A stretch of DNA of 64,000 bases from Sipunculus nudus. Its lineage: Eukaryota > Annelida > Sipuncula > Golfingiida > Sipunculidae. The notes below the pieces were generated by a model. The model was given only the letters and a program-made list of their open reading frames with translations, did not search any database and was not told the DNA's origin. Positions 48,611-61,626 of this stretch are shown piece by piece. The first letter of the stretch is position 1; each line of letters begins with the position of its first letter. Both the position numbers and the translations under genes were made by a program. The stretch spans positions 23,637,729-23,701,728 of the forward strand of contig CM049314.1 in NCBI GenBank assembly GCA_026874595.1, read 5' to 3'.

Positions 48611-51600
48611 ATGATTCAATGATAATGATTTTGGTTGGAATCATCAAGACAGTGAAGGTATCATTTGACATTCCCCTTACTAGCGCTGGAGAAATGGGAA
48701 CCAGGGTCCTGTGGGGTAAATTTATACACTCCATGTAATGTTCTTGCTAAATAAGCATAATGTGACCATCAGTAATGAATGAAATTCATATGACATCAAT
48801 GTATTATTGTATTTGTCAAAACAGAAAAGGACTGAATTATTTATATACAAGTATATGAATTTATGCCAGTCACATTTACTGAGTTAATAAGATTTATAGT
48901 GACATAACACTATATGAAAAATATTGGCCCCATTTCCTCATTTTTCATATAAGCAAGTAAACTGGCCTTTTCAGGTGCATGTGCAGAACAGTAGTCTCGG
49001 ATCAGGGGGAACAAGTGCGTGTATTCTAGCATATACAAACTTTGTTCTTTCAACTGAATGTTATAATATTTAAACCATATTTTCTTGGTCTGGCTTTTAC
49101 CCAAGAATATATTTTCCTCAGGACCTAGATAGGGATAAAATGGTCCGCGTTTTACAACCGTGTGGATGATCATGATGTCCGATTGGTTTATAAATTACAA
49201 GACACTTCACTCAGTTAAAACTTATCCACACAAATTCCTTTAACCGAATGTACACAGTTTTTTCCTTGATCGAGTGACTCAAATGTCTACGGCCGAGTAC
49301 CGTGTATAGCTTTATCGAAAGGGTTCTGTATTATGAGACCTTTTTCATATTTTAATTTAGAACGCCGCCTCGTTCTGAATTGTACCGAACTACTTCTATG
49401 GTCAATATAACTACGCACCTGATACGTGAGAGGAAAGAATGAGAATTGAGCAGAGGGATTTCAGGGTGTATTCAGCAAGCATGACAGTTGCCTGAAACAA
49501 TACTAATAAACATATATTGACCTCCTAAACCACTGCACCAACAAAAAAAAAATAATACCGTGACAATGGTGAGTGAAACCAGAAAACGAAATACCAAAAG
49601 TTCCCTCATGTACTGTTGAGGAATCAGCAGTGCCATGAAAAATGGGAAGACAACCAAGCAAGCATTACTCACGCACTCCGAGAAAGGTCAACACCCCTCT
49701 GAGATTTAGTCGATGGGTGAGCTGTAATGGCGGCCTGGTTCAAGGTTGTCATGGGGATACATAAAGAGGACATGTCATGAAAAAGGGGAAAACGTCTGTC
49801 TACTTTCTTTCAAATACATGCATCTGATGCATAAAATAAATGCGTCGGAGAAAAACGTGAAAGTAAACTAAATTAATAGCGTCTCTTGGATATTAGGCGA
49901 GGTTATTAAGAAATCATCACTTCAGAAAAACAAAAACGAACTGTGTTTATCTCACGTTTAAGTTTTTACGCAATAAAATAGAGAATCTCAATAAAAATCG
50001 CGTCTTTTTTTAAGCTTGTAACAAAACGTTTATGTCATTTGTCATCCATAATTGGTACATATATGCTCATTTTCATGCTCTTCTTTTTGTTCACGTATTT
50101 CGTTCGGCAGTTTACATCAACCATAACATTAGCCTTTTAAGTCTTCTATCTACCTTCCAGAAAAGAACCCCCTGTCAGAATAAACGAGGATACGGTCTCA
50201 AGGTTATTCTTTTGAGTCTCTGTCTTCGTGTCAGAAGCCCTAGTTTAAGTTTTGTCTAAATCCCGAAGCCAAAATGGTCTTGGTTAATAATATTCCATTT
50301 TCCATTTCGAGTCCAAAAAAAAAAAAAGAAAATTTATAGAGTGTGCACCTGAAAGTTTGACAGATAAGTAGAACGCCAGCCTGCTAAGTGCTGGATAAGG
50401 ATACTGTTTAGGAAAATGACCCTGGTCTTAATTATGGAAACTGTAAGCTTGGTTTGAAGAAAGGTGTTACTATTCATTGGTAATAATATTACTAACAAGT
50501 AAATGTGAGATACACTCCTCTCCACTATCTCAAGATAGGCTGAACAAAGGCTTGAAGCTCAGGTACACAGCTTCATGGAGTATGCCTGCTTAGCCTTGAT
50601 GAACGCCTTACAAAGTGTTCTCAGCCAGTTTGTCTCCAGTCTGAGGAAGGTTTTACGGATTTTAGGTGTAGAGGAAGATGCCGCTTTGGAGATGCTATAG
50701 CTACCGTAGACTTTTGTGTTATTCTCCCCTCACCTTTGACAGACGGTGCACCACAAGATCAAGCCAACCCATGCCTGCTTGTGCCCTGTCTATACCTGAT
50801 GTCAGAACCAACACTTGATAAAGCTTCCTCACCGAGCCATCAGAATATTAAATAACTTATAGAATCTGCAGTTTGATACCTCTGTGACAACTTGGTCTGG
50901 GTTTTAAAGGGTCGAAATCATAACAACTTGTCACCATCTATGTCACATGGCAAAACATGGCTGCGTTAAGATGGGGTCAACATCTGACTTTCCAAAGCAC
51001 TTGTGTGTCATGTTCCAGCTGGTCGAAGTCGGGAACAGTGTAGAAAGAACAGGTTCAGTGTTCTCCATGCAAGACGTACTTATATTTAATAGAGTTCCGA
51101 GTATATTTGTCACCCTGCTACCATAGGCTCATCAACCTTATATGTATTTTCTTTAAAACCTAACAACATTCATTATTCTTATATGTGTCTCCATTTTATA
51201 TAAATAATGTACATATGTGATTTATTTTCTGTTTATTTTTTGCTATCACCAGCATAAGATTCCACATTGCTTGCTTATGGTCTGCCGGGCTGATCGTAAT
51301 ATAGCACCAACTGCTCACGGAGAGTCCATTGGTAATTTGTGGGAATATTGCCAGTGAATTATGGGAGGTAATGACTGTCTCCTTAAGATATGGTTTCTTT
51401 TTCTCGGTCTAGATTCACATGGTCTGGGTCTCTTCCAAAACTGATTATCGCCCATTGTGAAACCGAGAGACACCGGGTACACGAGACAAAATTCATCCGA
51501 GTTATATAATGTCAACTAATACATCACATAAATCCGTGATTTCTTTTTAAATAACGGTACATTCTCTTCATAGGCAAATTACTATGTATATGGAATGTTC

Positions 51601-53172
51601 CCGATATTAAATTTTTGCTTATCCTTAGCATATACTTATTTCAATAGGTTTGTTAAGTTCCATTTGTTGGAAAATCCTTAAATTATATTCTAAAAGTACC
51701 AATTTACTTGAACTGCTATTTGTATGCCTTTCATTTTATATGTTATATTGCAGTTTACTCATTACGTGGTCTTTGGCAGCAAAAATTCATAACTAGTTCT
51801 TCCACGTGTAAAAAATAATATATATATATATATATAATTGTTACTCAAAAAATATTTGCTCGAGATTTATCATATTAATCAGTTGTGTATTTTTAATGTG
51901 TAAAAATGTTACATTGCTCCTGAAATAAAGTTAACATGTGTGTTAATATTGGATTTTTATACTATTTATTTGTACTATGTTAACCTACTGAACGATGACC
52001 ATTCTCAGCTGGTGCTATCACTATTGAATATTGGACGCTGGCATACTGCTAGCGACGAGGAGTCAATACACGGCTGGCGACGCTTAGAAATAATTAATAA
52101 TCTTTTTTTGTACAAAATAAAACCCCTTGTACACCAGGGATGACATTTAGTAGCTGTAATCGGTGAAATCAAACAATGACGTCAGCCTCTGTGGCGTGAA
52201 TCAAACCGCAATATTTGATGTACCGTAAACATTCGACAACCTGCAGCCGATGTACCGTAAAAGCCCCACAGCTAGACAGGTCTTGACCGAGCGGGCAAAT
52301 CCCAAGGTAGCTTACAGGGATATCCTCTTATCGATTCGACTTGTTGTAGTCAGTCAGACATGGGACGCTTGTCTGCTTCAACGGACAAAATACCCCTCCT
52401 CCTGCGACTTACCCATAATACAACACTCAGTGCCATCAATTTACATGATAAAATGAGACCATTTGCATACACAATTAACTTTTCTTTCATACCAGAATAT
52501 ATAAACATATGTTTTATCATAATTTTTATTAAATGTTGCAAACTTATTCTGTAAATGTGTTAAATCATTATCGTATATAGCGGTCATATCTATTTTAAAA
52601 TATCTTTTTTTTTCTTGGATGATTGAGGTTCATGAAAGTAGAGGTAAGTCAAGACACTCCGATTGTTGAACCGCTAGGTTTACATTAGTGTTATGATTGC
52701 ATTTTACCCAAGGGTAACAACCAGTAAATATATGAAGAATTACATTCATTCTTTAAACACAAAATATTTTAAAAAAATATCTTGGCTGAGTATATAAATG
52801 GATGCAATAACGAAAGCAAGTCCTACTCAAGCTGACCACGATATCATCTTGATAGCTAAGCTTCGCAATGACCAGTATGTTGTCAGATCAGCAGTCTCCC
52901 ATACATAGAGTGAGTTTGAATGTGCAATCGTCTGGTTTAGGTGGCAGAAGATGTCGCTGTCAGTCTGAGGAAACAGAAGTCTCAGTTGTGAAGTTATACT
53001 TCAAAATAAAAAAGGATTTTATCGATTAGAGCTAGATCACTTACGATGGACACCTGTGGAAATTTTCCTATCAGGACATGATCTAAATCCAAGGTGTCAA
53101 CCATCAAACTTCATAAACCTGAGAAGGTAGGACGTAACTTAATAATAGAGGTTGAGGTCTTGACCGCAGGAG
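48611..53172. other. No confirmed gene
   Basis: Two reverse frames look mildly coding-like: 49173-48910 (87 codons, ATG, ending KNEEMGPIFFI) and 49672-49472 (66 codons, hydrophobic). Neither has recognisable motifs or clear splice partners. A CRE palindrome TGACGTCA is at 52177-52184. A short (TA)n is at about 51820-51836. A long A-run occurs near 50315. Confidence 0.4.
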
Positions 53173-53392
53173 CTGTAGATCACCTCTTTGAAACCCGCAT
53201 TTTTTTATGGTAAAATGGTAAAATCTAGACAACCATCTGAGGTTCTCTGTATTTTCACACGAGCTGTTTATTCTTTTGGTTTCTGTAGATCACCTCTTTG
53301 AAACCCGCATTTTTTTAATGGTAAAATTTTAAAATCTAGACAAACATCTGAGGTTTGCTGCATTTTTCTCACGGGCTCTTACTTCTTTGGGT
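53173..53392. repeat. 110-bp tandem duplication, two copies
   Basis: 'ctgtagatcacctctttgaa' followed by 'acccgcattttttta' starts at 53173 and again at 53283, exactly 110 bp apart. Both copies continue through 'aaaatctagacaa', 'catctgagg' and 'tcacacgagct'/'tcacgggctc'. They differ by scattered substitutions and single-base indels. Confidence 0.9.
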
Positions 53393-54665
53393 TTAGCATT
53401 TATAAAACATGACGTAATAGAAACGGCAACATTCTTATCGCATTCTTACTTCCATCTGCGAATGATGAGAAGTGCAAGCATGCAGGCCATGGAAGTATGT
53501 ATATATATATATATATAAATTATTAAAGTATATATTATAACCTTGTCTATCTTAATATGTAAAGGTTATATACACAACATTATGATGCGTGCACATGCAG
53601 ATACTAAATAAATGATTCTCCATTTTTCTTTAATTCTTTTCACACAGTTTCTGTTGCTTATAATCTTTTAATCTGGGTTATCCCAACACTTCTACCGTGT
53701 TATTATAATATGGTTCATATATCATTATATATTTACTATTCTATATGTATATGAGTTCAGGTTAAATCAAATACATTTGTATTTGTCTTCATCTGTACGT
53801 AATTATTCTTATAGCAATTTTAAGCTTTTAAAATTAAATCTCAAGTGTGTGGATATAGCTATTGCCGAAGATTGTGATGTCATGTAAAGGGACAATAAAT
53901 AAACCATTGTAATTTGTAAATTTCTTGGAAGTTGCACTTTGCCAATATTTGCAGTGGACGGGATATTTTCAAATCAATGGTCGCGCATGCGTAAAAGGTA
54001 TATCTCAAGTGCAGCATGGCAGCAATTAACTTGAAGCTCAGATTCCCAAAGTAGGGGATTAGTGTCAAAGCCTCCGACAGAATGGACGGCTAGAGTGAAT
54101 CAATGTCATCGCGGTATCCACTAGAATCATTCCATCAACAAGACACTTCGAACGTTCTAGCATTTCAAACGGTTACAACATTTTGTATTTAATTCTTATT
54201 TTTTTTATTCTTTATTATTATTTTTCATTCTTATTTCCTTTTGTAATAGTATGAATGTAGTTTATTTCTCTTACACTTAGTTTAACGTTGGAACGTTTTA
54301 ATGAAGGTATAGGTTATCGTATTAGCAGAAGTATGCGTTATTAAAACACATCCTGGATACCATGTCTCCTACGTGCCGAGTCAGAATAAAATAATAAATT
54401 TTATAACCTACCTTTCGATATTGGAGTGATCTCTGATGTACTGGTGGCAATCAAATATTTTGCATTTTAGAAATGCTTCGAACGTTGGCTTTGAAATATC
54501 ACATATTAACCACTGTCACCTGTATTACATGTAGAGGAATCTGATACATTGTTGCTTCCTTTATCAATAATGTCACAGAGTACACAATTAGGGGCGTCTA
54601 TACAGGGGGGTATGCATTTGGCAAGGGGTTGGGGGTGGTCAAAATAAACCCCCTGATATTTAGAG

Positions 54666-54668
<3 letters not shown>
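53393..54668. other. No gene seen
   Basis: A short (TA)n at about 53497-53516. Near 54590 'ttaggggcgtctatacaggg' and a G-rich stretch could be a remnant of the hAT-like family (weak). Confidence 0.45.

Positions 54669-54724
<56 letters not shown>
54669..54724. repeat. (TA)n microsatellite
   Basis: About 28 AT units. Confidence 0.97.
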
Positions 54725-54726
<2 letters not shown>

Positions 54727-54871
54727 TGGGAAATGAAATATATTATTAATAAGAATTCGTTCTTTGGTTCCATTTCTGAGTTTACTATGATAAATTAAAT
54801 ATCTTATCTAAACCAAGTTTAGAAGTATCCTTTACGGGAAACATAAAACATTGTGTCACACATACAATAAA

Positions 54872-54873
<2 letters not shown>
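54725..54873. other. AT-rich spacer between two TA tracts
   Basis: Nothing recognised. Confidence 0.5.

Positions 54874-54926
<53 letters not shown>
54874..54926. repeat. (TA)n microsatellite
   Basis: About 26 TA units, ending at 'aaaacagg'. Confidence 0.97.
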
Positions 54927-54931
<5 letters not shown>

Positions 54932-55878
54932 GGTATCTCCTCCTTATTGGTGAGAACTGTCTTGAATAGCTCCCGAGAGTGACTATATAATACCCTGTAA
55001 AATATAAATCATACTTTTACCATACATTTTAGTAGCTTTATCTGTGTAACGGATATTTCCTAATTCACGCATTTCGGAAGAGGCAGGTTTCCAAGGAAAT
55101 CGGTAGCTCTTCCCAGAGGATATCGAAAACATAACGCTTACTTAGCGAACATATTGCTGAATGAAAATCACTGATTGTTTAAAAGCAACGTCTGCTATAT
55201 GCATCAGAATATATAAGCTGTCTAAGCCAATGTTTTATGTTCATTGATAGCTTGAGTGTGTTTAAGGCAAATACATATCTCCATAGATTTTATTTCTTAG
55301 CATTTTCAACATAATAAATGTTAGAAACATGATTTAACAAGTCATTCTGTTTAACCCGAGCTCAGAATGAACAAGCGTGACTGGACATTTTTAGACGATA
55401 AAAAAGGCAATTTATTATTTTCACATCGGAAGCAAACAAGCTACTTGCGTGACGGAAGGGAATTTTGCCATAACCGCAGTCATTAGTTATTATCGTTTAA
55501 ATATTAACGCTACTGATAGATGAATATATAAATAAGCTAATAAAACGTTGCAAACGGAAACTAGATTATTTAACATATGCCCAGCCATGTCGTAATTACT
55601 TCTTGTGTTCTATTTTGAAAAGAATGACAAAATGGACATTACTCTGCATAGAATAAACAAATACTTGACAATAATTTTACTTTGATTATACAAAATAAGG
55701 AATACTTAATGGATATAATAAATTGATATATATGAATATGGATAAAGTTTATCTTTATTTTTGATACGGTGATTGACATCCGTAATAATTTCACTCTACA
55801 CGAAGATGTTTTATGCAACAGTCGTTCAAGATCTCCTTCGTTTTAACCGCTGCTTTGTATCGGAAGATGCTCCGGGTT
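54927..55878. other. No gene seen
   Basis: AT-rich. A reverse-strand AATAAA near 55755 could serve the candidate exon at 55879-56030. Confidence 0.45.
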
Positions 55879-56030
55879 TCAACACCAGTCCTGGCACAAA
55901 GCGAAAATTGTAATCAGACCAATGAGAGCGTTTGATCGCAGTGTGCATCCAGATCCAAATACTAAACCCGCGACATCCAGCTTTCGTTGGTCTGATATTG
56001 TCTGTGTGTCAGAACTGATGTTAGCAGCAG
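55879..56030 (-). CDS. Candidate terminal exon (49 codons, unidentified)
   Basis: On the reverse strand AATCTCCTTCTTTTTAG is a good acceptor. It is followed by two bases and 49 open codons (AANISSDTQTISDQRKLDVA, then a hydrophobic stretch) to TGA 55881-55879. An AATAAA lies about 120 bp beyond the stop. The segment is less AT-rich than its flanks. However, the forward strand is also open across most of it (about 67 codons, ending KKKEI), so the openness may simply reflect composition. No family recognised. Confidence 0.22.
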
Positions 56031-56340
56031 CTAAAAAGAAGGAGATTTAGAATGAGTGCAGTGTGTAACCGCTGCATGAGGAGTGTAAATGATAACTTGT
56101 CATGTCTAAATATTCTTTATATAGGCATGTCTGTATATCAGATGAAACCCTGGGCCAGACAACCCTGATTTATACACCGTGCTTCACCGCGGACAGACTG
56201 GCTGTGTTTGTCCCACAACTTTTCATCTCCAGGGGCCCCATCCATGATTCCGATCAAGTTTGAAATTGCCCGACATGGGAAATCTTGTCTCGATATTCAC
56301 CCAATTAATTTTACTGCTTTGGGTGAAAGTTCGGTATAGT
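56031..56340. other. No gene seen
   Basis: Balanced composition, no frame or repeat recognised. Confidence 0.5.
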
Positions 56341-56412
56341 TCGTAGTCAGATTCGAACCCGTACCTTCAAGTGTACAGGGTCAGCAGTGAGACATCAACA
56401 CATCAAGTGTGA
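56341..56412 (-). mobile_element. tRNA-derived SINE head, diverged
   Basis: On the reverse strand a B-box GGGTTCGAATC (from 56361 downward) is preceded by a tRNA-like 'gtgttgatgtctcactgctg'. The distance fits an A-box/B-box pair, although the A-box is degraded. The stem halves do not pair well enough for a tRNA gene. No body similar to the SINE at 35823 follows, so this is a different family or a fragment. Confidence 0.45.
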
Positions 56413-56854
56413 TTGGTTAAAGTAAATATGTGTCAATTTTCATTTTTTTTTTAAATTTTTATATTGATTCTCATTACGGACCCTCAAATTCCGATTGTCC
56501 CTACCATTGACACTCCCGCCCAAAAACAAAATGACAGGGGTAAGTATCAATCTGGTGGCGGTGCATTGTTGTTAAAGCAGTAAGTCAAATCAAATTTGTA
56601 AATGATTTAATGCATTTAAACACAAAACAGTAAAGTATCTTTTCTAGAGTTATAAGCAAACATTATCTACATTTACTTCAACTCGTTTATAAATCAACCG
56701 TAACATTTTTCCTTCACTGCTGTATATCATATGTTCGTTCTCTAGTATGCTTTTTATATAGTTTTCAGGAATAATGCGGTTTCATTATTCATTCTATGCG
56801 ATACAAAGAACTATTTGATAAACATCACAAGCACCCACAATCACTTGAATCATT
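56413..56854. other. No gene seen
   Basis: Contains a T run near 56445 and a donor-like 'ggggtaagtatc' at 56538, but no matching exon. Confidence 0.45.
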
Positions 56855-57233
56855 TACTGTGGTTGGCTTCATATTCGCGATTATCACCTCTTCAGTGTTT
56901 AATTTTTGCGATTTTCCATACAGTTATTAACCTACACAATATATATTTAATTTATATATCGCAAAATCTTAATAACTGCACGCGAAGCTAAGTGAACATC
57001 AAACAGGGTAAAATTCTCCATGCATTTATATGTATTATCAGTTATTGGATTTCGGGTAACATAAAGTGAAATTTTGTTATCGGTACAATTAACGTGAGAT
57101 ACCATTGAAGCTACAGAATAAATTAATGTTCACCTGTGGCGTCTTAATCACGAAGGTTTTATTTTCGCGACGATTTTCCCTTCAGGAATATTTTTTGAAA
57201 CCCTCGCGGATTAAAAGCCAACGTACCTCAGTA
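56855..57233. mobile_element. TA-flanked MITE of the CGCGA family
   Basis: The left end 'tactgtggttggcttcatat' and the reverse complement of the right end 'tactgaggtacgttggctt' match apart from a 3-base gap and a few substitutions. If the outer TA is taken as the duplicated target, the element resembles Tc1/mariner MITEs (inference). The interior is rich in TTCGCG words near both ends and non-coding. The 17-mer at 56868-56884 is identical to one in the repeat at 23886-24307. Confidence 0.65.
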
Positions 57234-58633
57234 TTCTATAGCCAACGTCCCTTTACACATTTTCAAATGCTAGATGTATAGTTCATTTCCATTTAACGGT
57301 GTTCAGTCCTTATCAGCTCTCAAGGGGCATTTTTATCTCGTGTTATATTTATCCATATATATCCAAAAGTCGTATATACAATTAATATACGGTTCAGCAA
57401 AATAACAAAAAAAACTTGATTATTTGCTCTGTTAGCAATACCGTGCATTCATTTTCTAGTCTTACAAGAGCCTACTTTCAACGAAAATATACATTTATAT
57501 AAGAGGCGGATTGAATATTTTTTAAAATTGAATAGTTATTCAAATGCTATTAACAAGTTTGTGCTGTGCTGGATTTTCATTATCCGTCACAGCGTATAGT
57601 TATACCATTTCTGAATGTCGCAGAGAAATTATTTGTACATATCTGTTCTAATACCGCACGTCATACCATGTTGTTTATGTTAGAATCATGACTCCGCTTA
57701 TAAATTAGAGCCAAGCTTTAGCAAACTTATGAAAAAGTATTTCATCACAAATGAGCCTACACTGATAAACACAAAAAAGTCTGAAAGGTCACATGATGAT
57801 GAACATGCAGCAATATACAGACTATAAATGGTCCTTAAGGACCGGCCGGGCGCAGCTGTAAAGAAAGGATGCGGCAAATTTTGCAATTCCTTTGTGAATG
57901 CTGTAGAATTCGTTGCATATATTTTCACGTGGAAAGTATTGATAAGACTGCGTATATTGTCATATCTTGATGACCAGGGGATAACTTGTCTGTCTGTCAT
58001 TTTGCTTACAATATGAATTGAAGAAACAGCATATATTGGCCAGCCGCCAAATGTCGGTTCTTATTACTTTATGTTCTGTCTGACGAAAGACAGTAGCAGC
58101 CTGAGGGGTAAAATTTACCTTCTTGTCTTGAAACCTACTCCCTTGAAATGCTAAAACACGTAAATGAAAAGTAAACAGGTATCGACAGGATCAATATCGA
58201 TTATTTTGGACGGCGACACCGGAGCTTTGGCATGGCACGCATATAGGAATATTTAGCCGAGATATGTGGCTTTCGAAATGGGTTCCAAGTTAATTTAGTA
58301 TGGGAAACATATTGTAAGAGAGGTAGATATCCAAAACGATATTGTATGTGAAGAGCTGGTATGAGAAAGGACAGGGTTACATAAAGATACTTAGTAATTA
58401 TTCATTTAATCAAAATATTCGTATATGGACAGCTGTGATGCAGCATAGATATCACTTGATTGTAGTTCTGTCCAATTGCTTAAAAAATTTACATCTTTAA
58501 AACATTTAAGATTTAATATATTGACGAGCATACACTACACGAATAAAATATTATTCCGGTGCCTAAAAGTTAAACCATTACCGATAAACTAACAAATACA
58601 GTAAATGATTTTTTTCTGTAGAAGGACCGGGGC
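57234..58633. other. No gene seen
   Basis: The 100-codon reverse frame at 58000-57698 and its forward shadow are of chance length. Confidence 0.5.
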
Positions 58634-58640
58634 TATAAAA
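58634..58640 (+). promoter_or_regulatory. GC-flanked TATA box
   Basis: CCGGGGCTATAAAAGGC is a textbook metazoan core-promoter TATA box with GC on both sides, rare in this AT-rich window. The preceding 'ttttttctgtag' also makes an acceptor-like border to a 36-codon open frame (from 58620, KDRGYKRQRIQLFYSS...). The two readings compete. No downstream gene is visible. Confidence 0.25.
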
Positions 58641-59384
58641 GGCAAAGAATACAACTTTTTTACAGCTCCTTTAGTTGTTTCAAGGTATTATGCGTTCATC
58701 GTTGTTGGTTTGTGAGTCACATAATTTACTAAAAAGTTAATAATGGATTTTGATAAAATAATGGTAATGGCTAGGACAATACCCATATAATTATCCATTA
58801 TATAACGACTAAGGCAATTTAGATCATCATAATACGATTATTTTTAAAAGGATATTTTACCTTTATCTACATCACGGCCGAAACTAGGACCCATCCACTG
58901 GTGTTAACTTTCTAGAGCTAACCGGATGCAGCTGGTCAGCGGTGGCAAATATTTTCTTTCTGTGTAACACACCACAACGTTTGATTAGGGGCCTGGTGGA
59001 GGTAGATATGTAGTCAGAGACTGCATTTCCAATTTACAGTCTCTATCCTTTGAGAAATCTGCTTTACTGAAACGATTGAATTCAAAGCTATAAAGATACA
59101 GAGGTCTGCATAAATCTGCACCAGATGAAATATTTCACTTGAACTGATAGAGAATGTAAAACAATTCCTGGTAACTGTTGCTGGGAGGACACCAGTCTCC
59201 GTTACAAGGAGCCGTTTCCGGCCGTAAAACCGTCCCACCGGGCAGTTCAAGGGTTTATGCAGACATACTTGAAGTATCAGCATTAAACGGCATGACAACT
59301 GTGAATTTTGTCCGGCCTGGGTTTTCTACTGGACGAAAATAACATAAATTTGTTTCACTTCCTCCTTCTTCTCCCACTCACACA
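58641..59384. other. No gene seen
   Basis: The 94-codon reverse frame at 59298-59014 begins with a hydrophobic stretch but is of chance length. Confidence 0.45.
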
Positions 59385-59500
59385 ATAGGCCCGATGAGCT
59401 TATGCCATGGCGAGGCGGCGTCCGCCGGTCCCTCCGTATGTCTGTCTGCAATTTTCAAAAACCTTCTCCTTTATTTATGGATCGCTTTTGAATTTTATTA
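59385..59500 (+). repeat. 'gtctgtctgtc' family-like fragment, copy 4
   Basis: 'gggcccgatgagcttatgcc'-like start (here 'aggcccgatgagcttatgcc'), then 'gcgaggcggcgtccgccgg', then 'cctccgtatgtctgtctgc'. This is the layout of the dispersed repeat at 29594, truncated into AT-rich sequence. Confidence 0.35.
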
Positions 59501-61532
59501 TTTAATCTGATAAAACTATAGTTTTGGGCTTTGGAAATATCACACAGAAGTTTAGGTTCAACAATTTTGCAAGTTTATGAAAACTTTTTTGTTAAATTAC
59601 AACAAATGGCAGATTGCCTTTTAACATTCTACACTGGATTTTGAAATTCAGTAATTATTTCAAAATCTGAACAAGAAAATTTCTTTATTTTTTTACACGT
59701 TTTTTCTCTGTTTGTTTTATCTGATAGGAATTAGTACCGCTTTCTAAACTGTTACTGTCTTAATCCTGCAAGTGGTGCCGCATGTGATACCAACTTTATT
59801 TGCTTAAAAATTCATTACATGCAACTTTTCATAAAACTGTATAATTTAATATTACGGGGCGCCGAATAAGCACTACGTCATCGACGTTCTGGCAGAGAAT
59901 ATCATATTTAATGTTAAAATAGAAAAGCCTGAGGTACTTTTAAAAGTACCGTAATTTCTAAAATGTCTATTTGAATGAAAATCAGTTACCATGAAATTTA
60001 TGTTTTATATGCCAGATCTCTACAACAGGAGACTAGGGTAAAATACTCCAGGAGTCGTTTTAATGTCCGTTACTCACAAAGGTAAGTATATGATCCTTCA
60101 GACTTTTATCAGGTCTTTTCGGATACACCGACATATTTAGCACTGCCATGATGTCAACCAGGGATGTGTTGTCTCATTTTAATTTAAACAATACATAGGA
60201 ATAAACGAAATACCACTGACCGTATAAATCCATATAATCTCCCACTGACTCTGTGTATTAATATAAACTCCCACTACTTTTTTTTAAGTATGAGTAAAAG
60301 GATGATATCACTGGGTTATCCAATATATAATGAATTTAATATCAGCGGACGGCGAAAGTCATGATACAATCAATAAAACAGCTTAAAATGGCTCAGGCAA
60401 GGTAGAAGTCTCTACATTGAATGCATGATTGCTTAAAGATCCATGACCAGGTGATGGCACTGTCTTTTGACTGAGATTGAAGAGGAATATTTTATCGGAA
60501 TGATATGTTGTTTTTAAGCTTTCTGGATTTAAGATTGTATGTGGCTGGAATTAATCAAGAAATCATTGCTGTAGTCAAGACATTTTAGTAGACCTCTGAA
60601 TATTTTGGTAAAGAGCCGGACAGGACCTAAGCCAGGAATACTGCCCGAACGTGACGGTAGTTCACCAAATTCGCGTTTCTACAACTGTATAAATTATAGA
60701 TTGACAGTGAATTCAGGCACCGCTTCATATCTGAGCGATATGAAGATATTGAGTAGTAGAAGAGCGTTTGGATTTCAAGGATACTGAGTCATCATATATC
60801 TGTATAAGAAAAAAAAACCGAGTTTTTTTGTTGTCTGGATTTTTCCAGTTTAAACACATGGAGTGATTCCGACGGGGCTCTAAAGTATTTTGCCTACATT
60901 GAAAACTGCCCTCATGTTCATGTTTTGATCCCTGTTATTCCTGACATGAACCTTTTACATACAGTTTTTACGTATATTGCCCTTTATATCAGCATTATTA
61001 TCTATAACGATAATATCGTGTGTTTATAATTGATGACGTAGGTTTGTTGAGACAGTTTAGTTTAGTATATACTTCTTGACTGGTTTTATTCTGTTGCAGT
61101 TACGTTTGTGATGTGTGTTGTGTTATACTAAAGTTTTAAAAAATCAGGCTAAATAGAAACTGAGAGTTTTATCACATGCAAATGTACTGAGTTTTTATCA
61201 GCCGATGGTCTGATGGAACAATCAATGTGGTAACAAATAGGCAGGGAATCTGAAAGCCATTCTCACTTGCATGTTCCAGGCTGTCTAATTAATAAAACAT
61301 TCGGTTCAGTCAAACCCCAGAAAGTGCTTGTTTGATGTTTGATTCAGAGAGGTAGCAGTTTTAACAGGATATGGCACGGAGTCAAGCAATCTGCTTAATA
61401 GACGCGTCGAGTTCATCAAGTGCTTCATATATACTCATGAAGTCTACATTATATATTAGCTTTTGCCTTTCTGTTAATTTATATTTGACCCGTTTATTTG
61501 CCGTTTGTGCATTCTGAAGCACCCGCCGATGT
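59501..61532. other. No confirmed gene
   Basis: A good donor (caaagGTAAGTA) occurs at 60082 after an open phrase (ETRVKYSRSRFNVRYSQ, from about 60030 following 'tctctacaacag'), a very weak exon candidate. Elsewhere nothing recognised. Confidence 0.35.
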
Positions 61533-61551
61533 GCCCCCCCCCCCCCCCCCC
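61533..61551. repeat. C homopolymer
   Basis: An uninterrupted run of about 18 C at the edge of the GC-richer island. It is not accompanied by the hAT-like terminal repeat. Confidence 0.95.
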
Positions 61552-61626
61552 AATCTGCCCGGTCGATAACAACACTGAGCCATACTGAGTCGTATAAAGC
61601 CCCACAAAGCATAGATAAAGAGCGGA

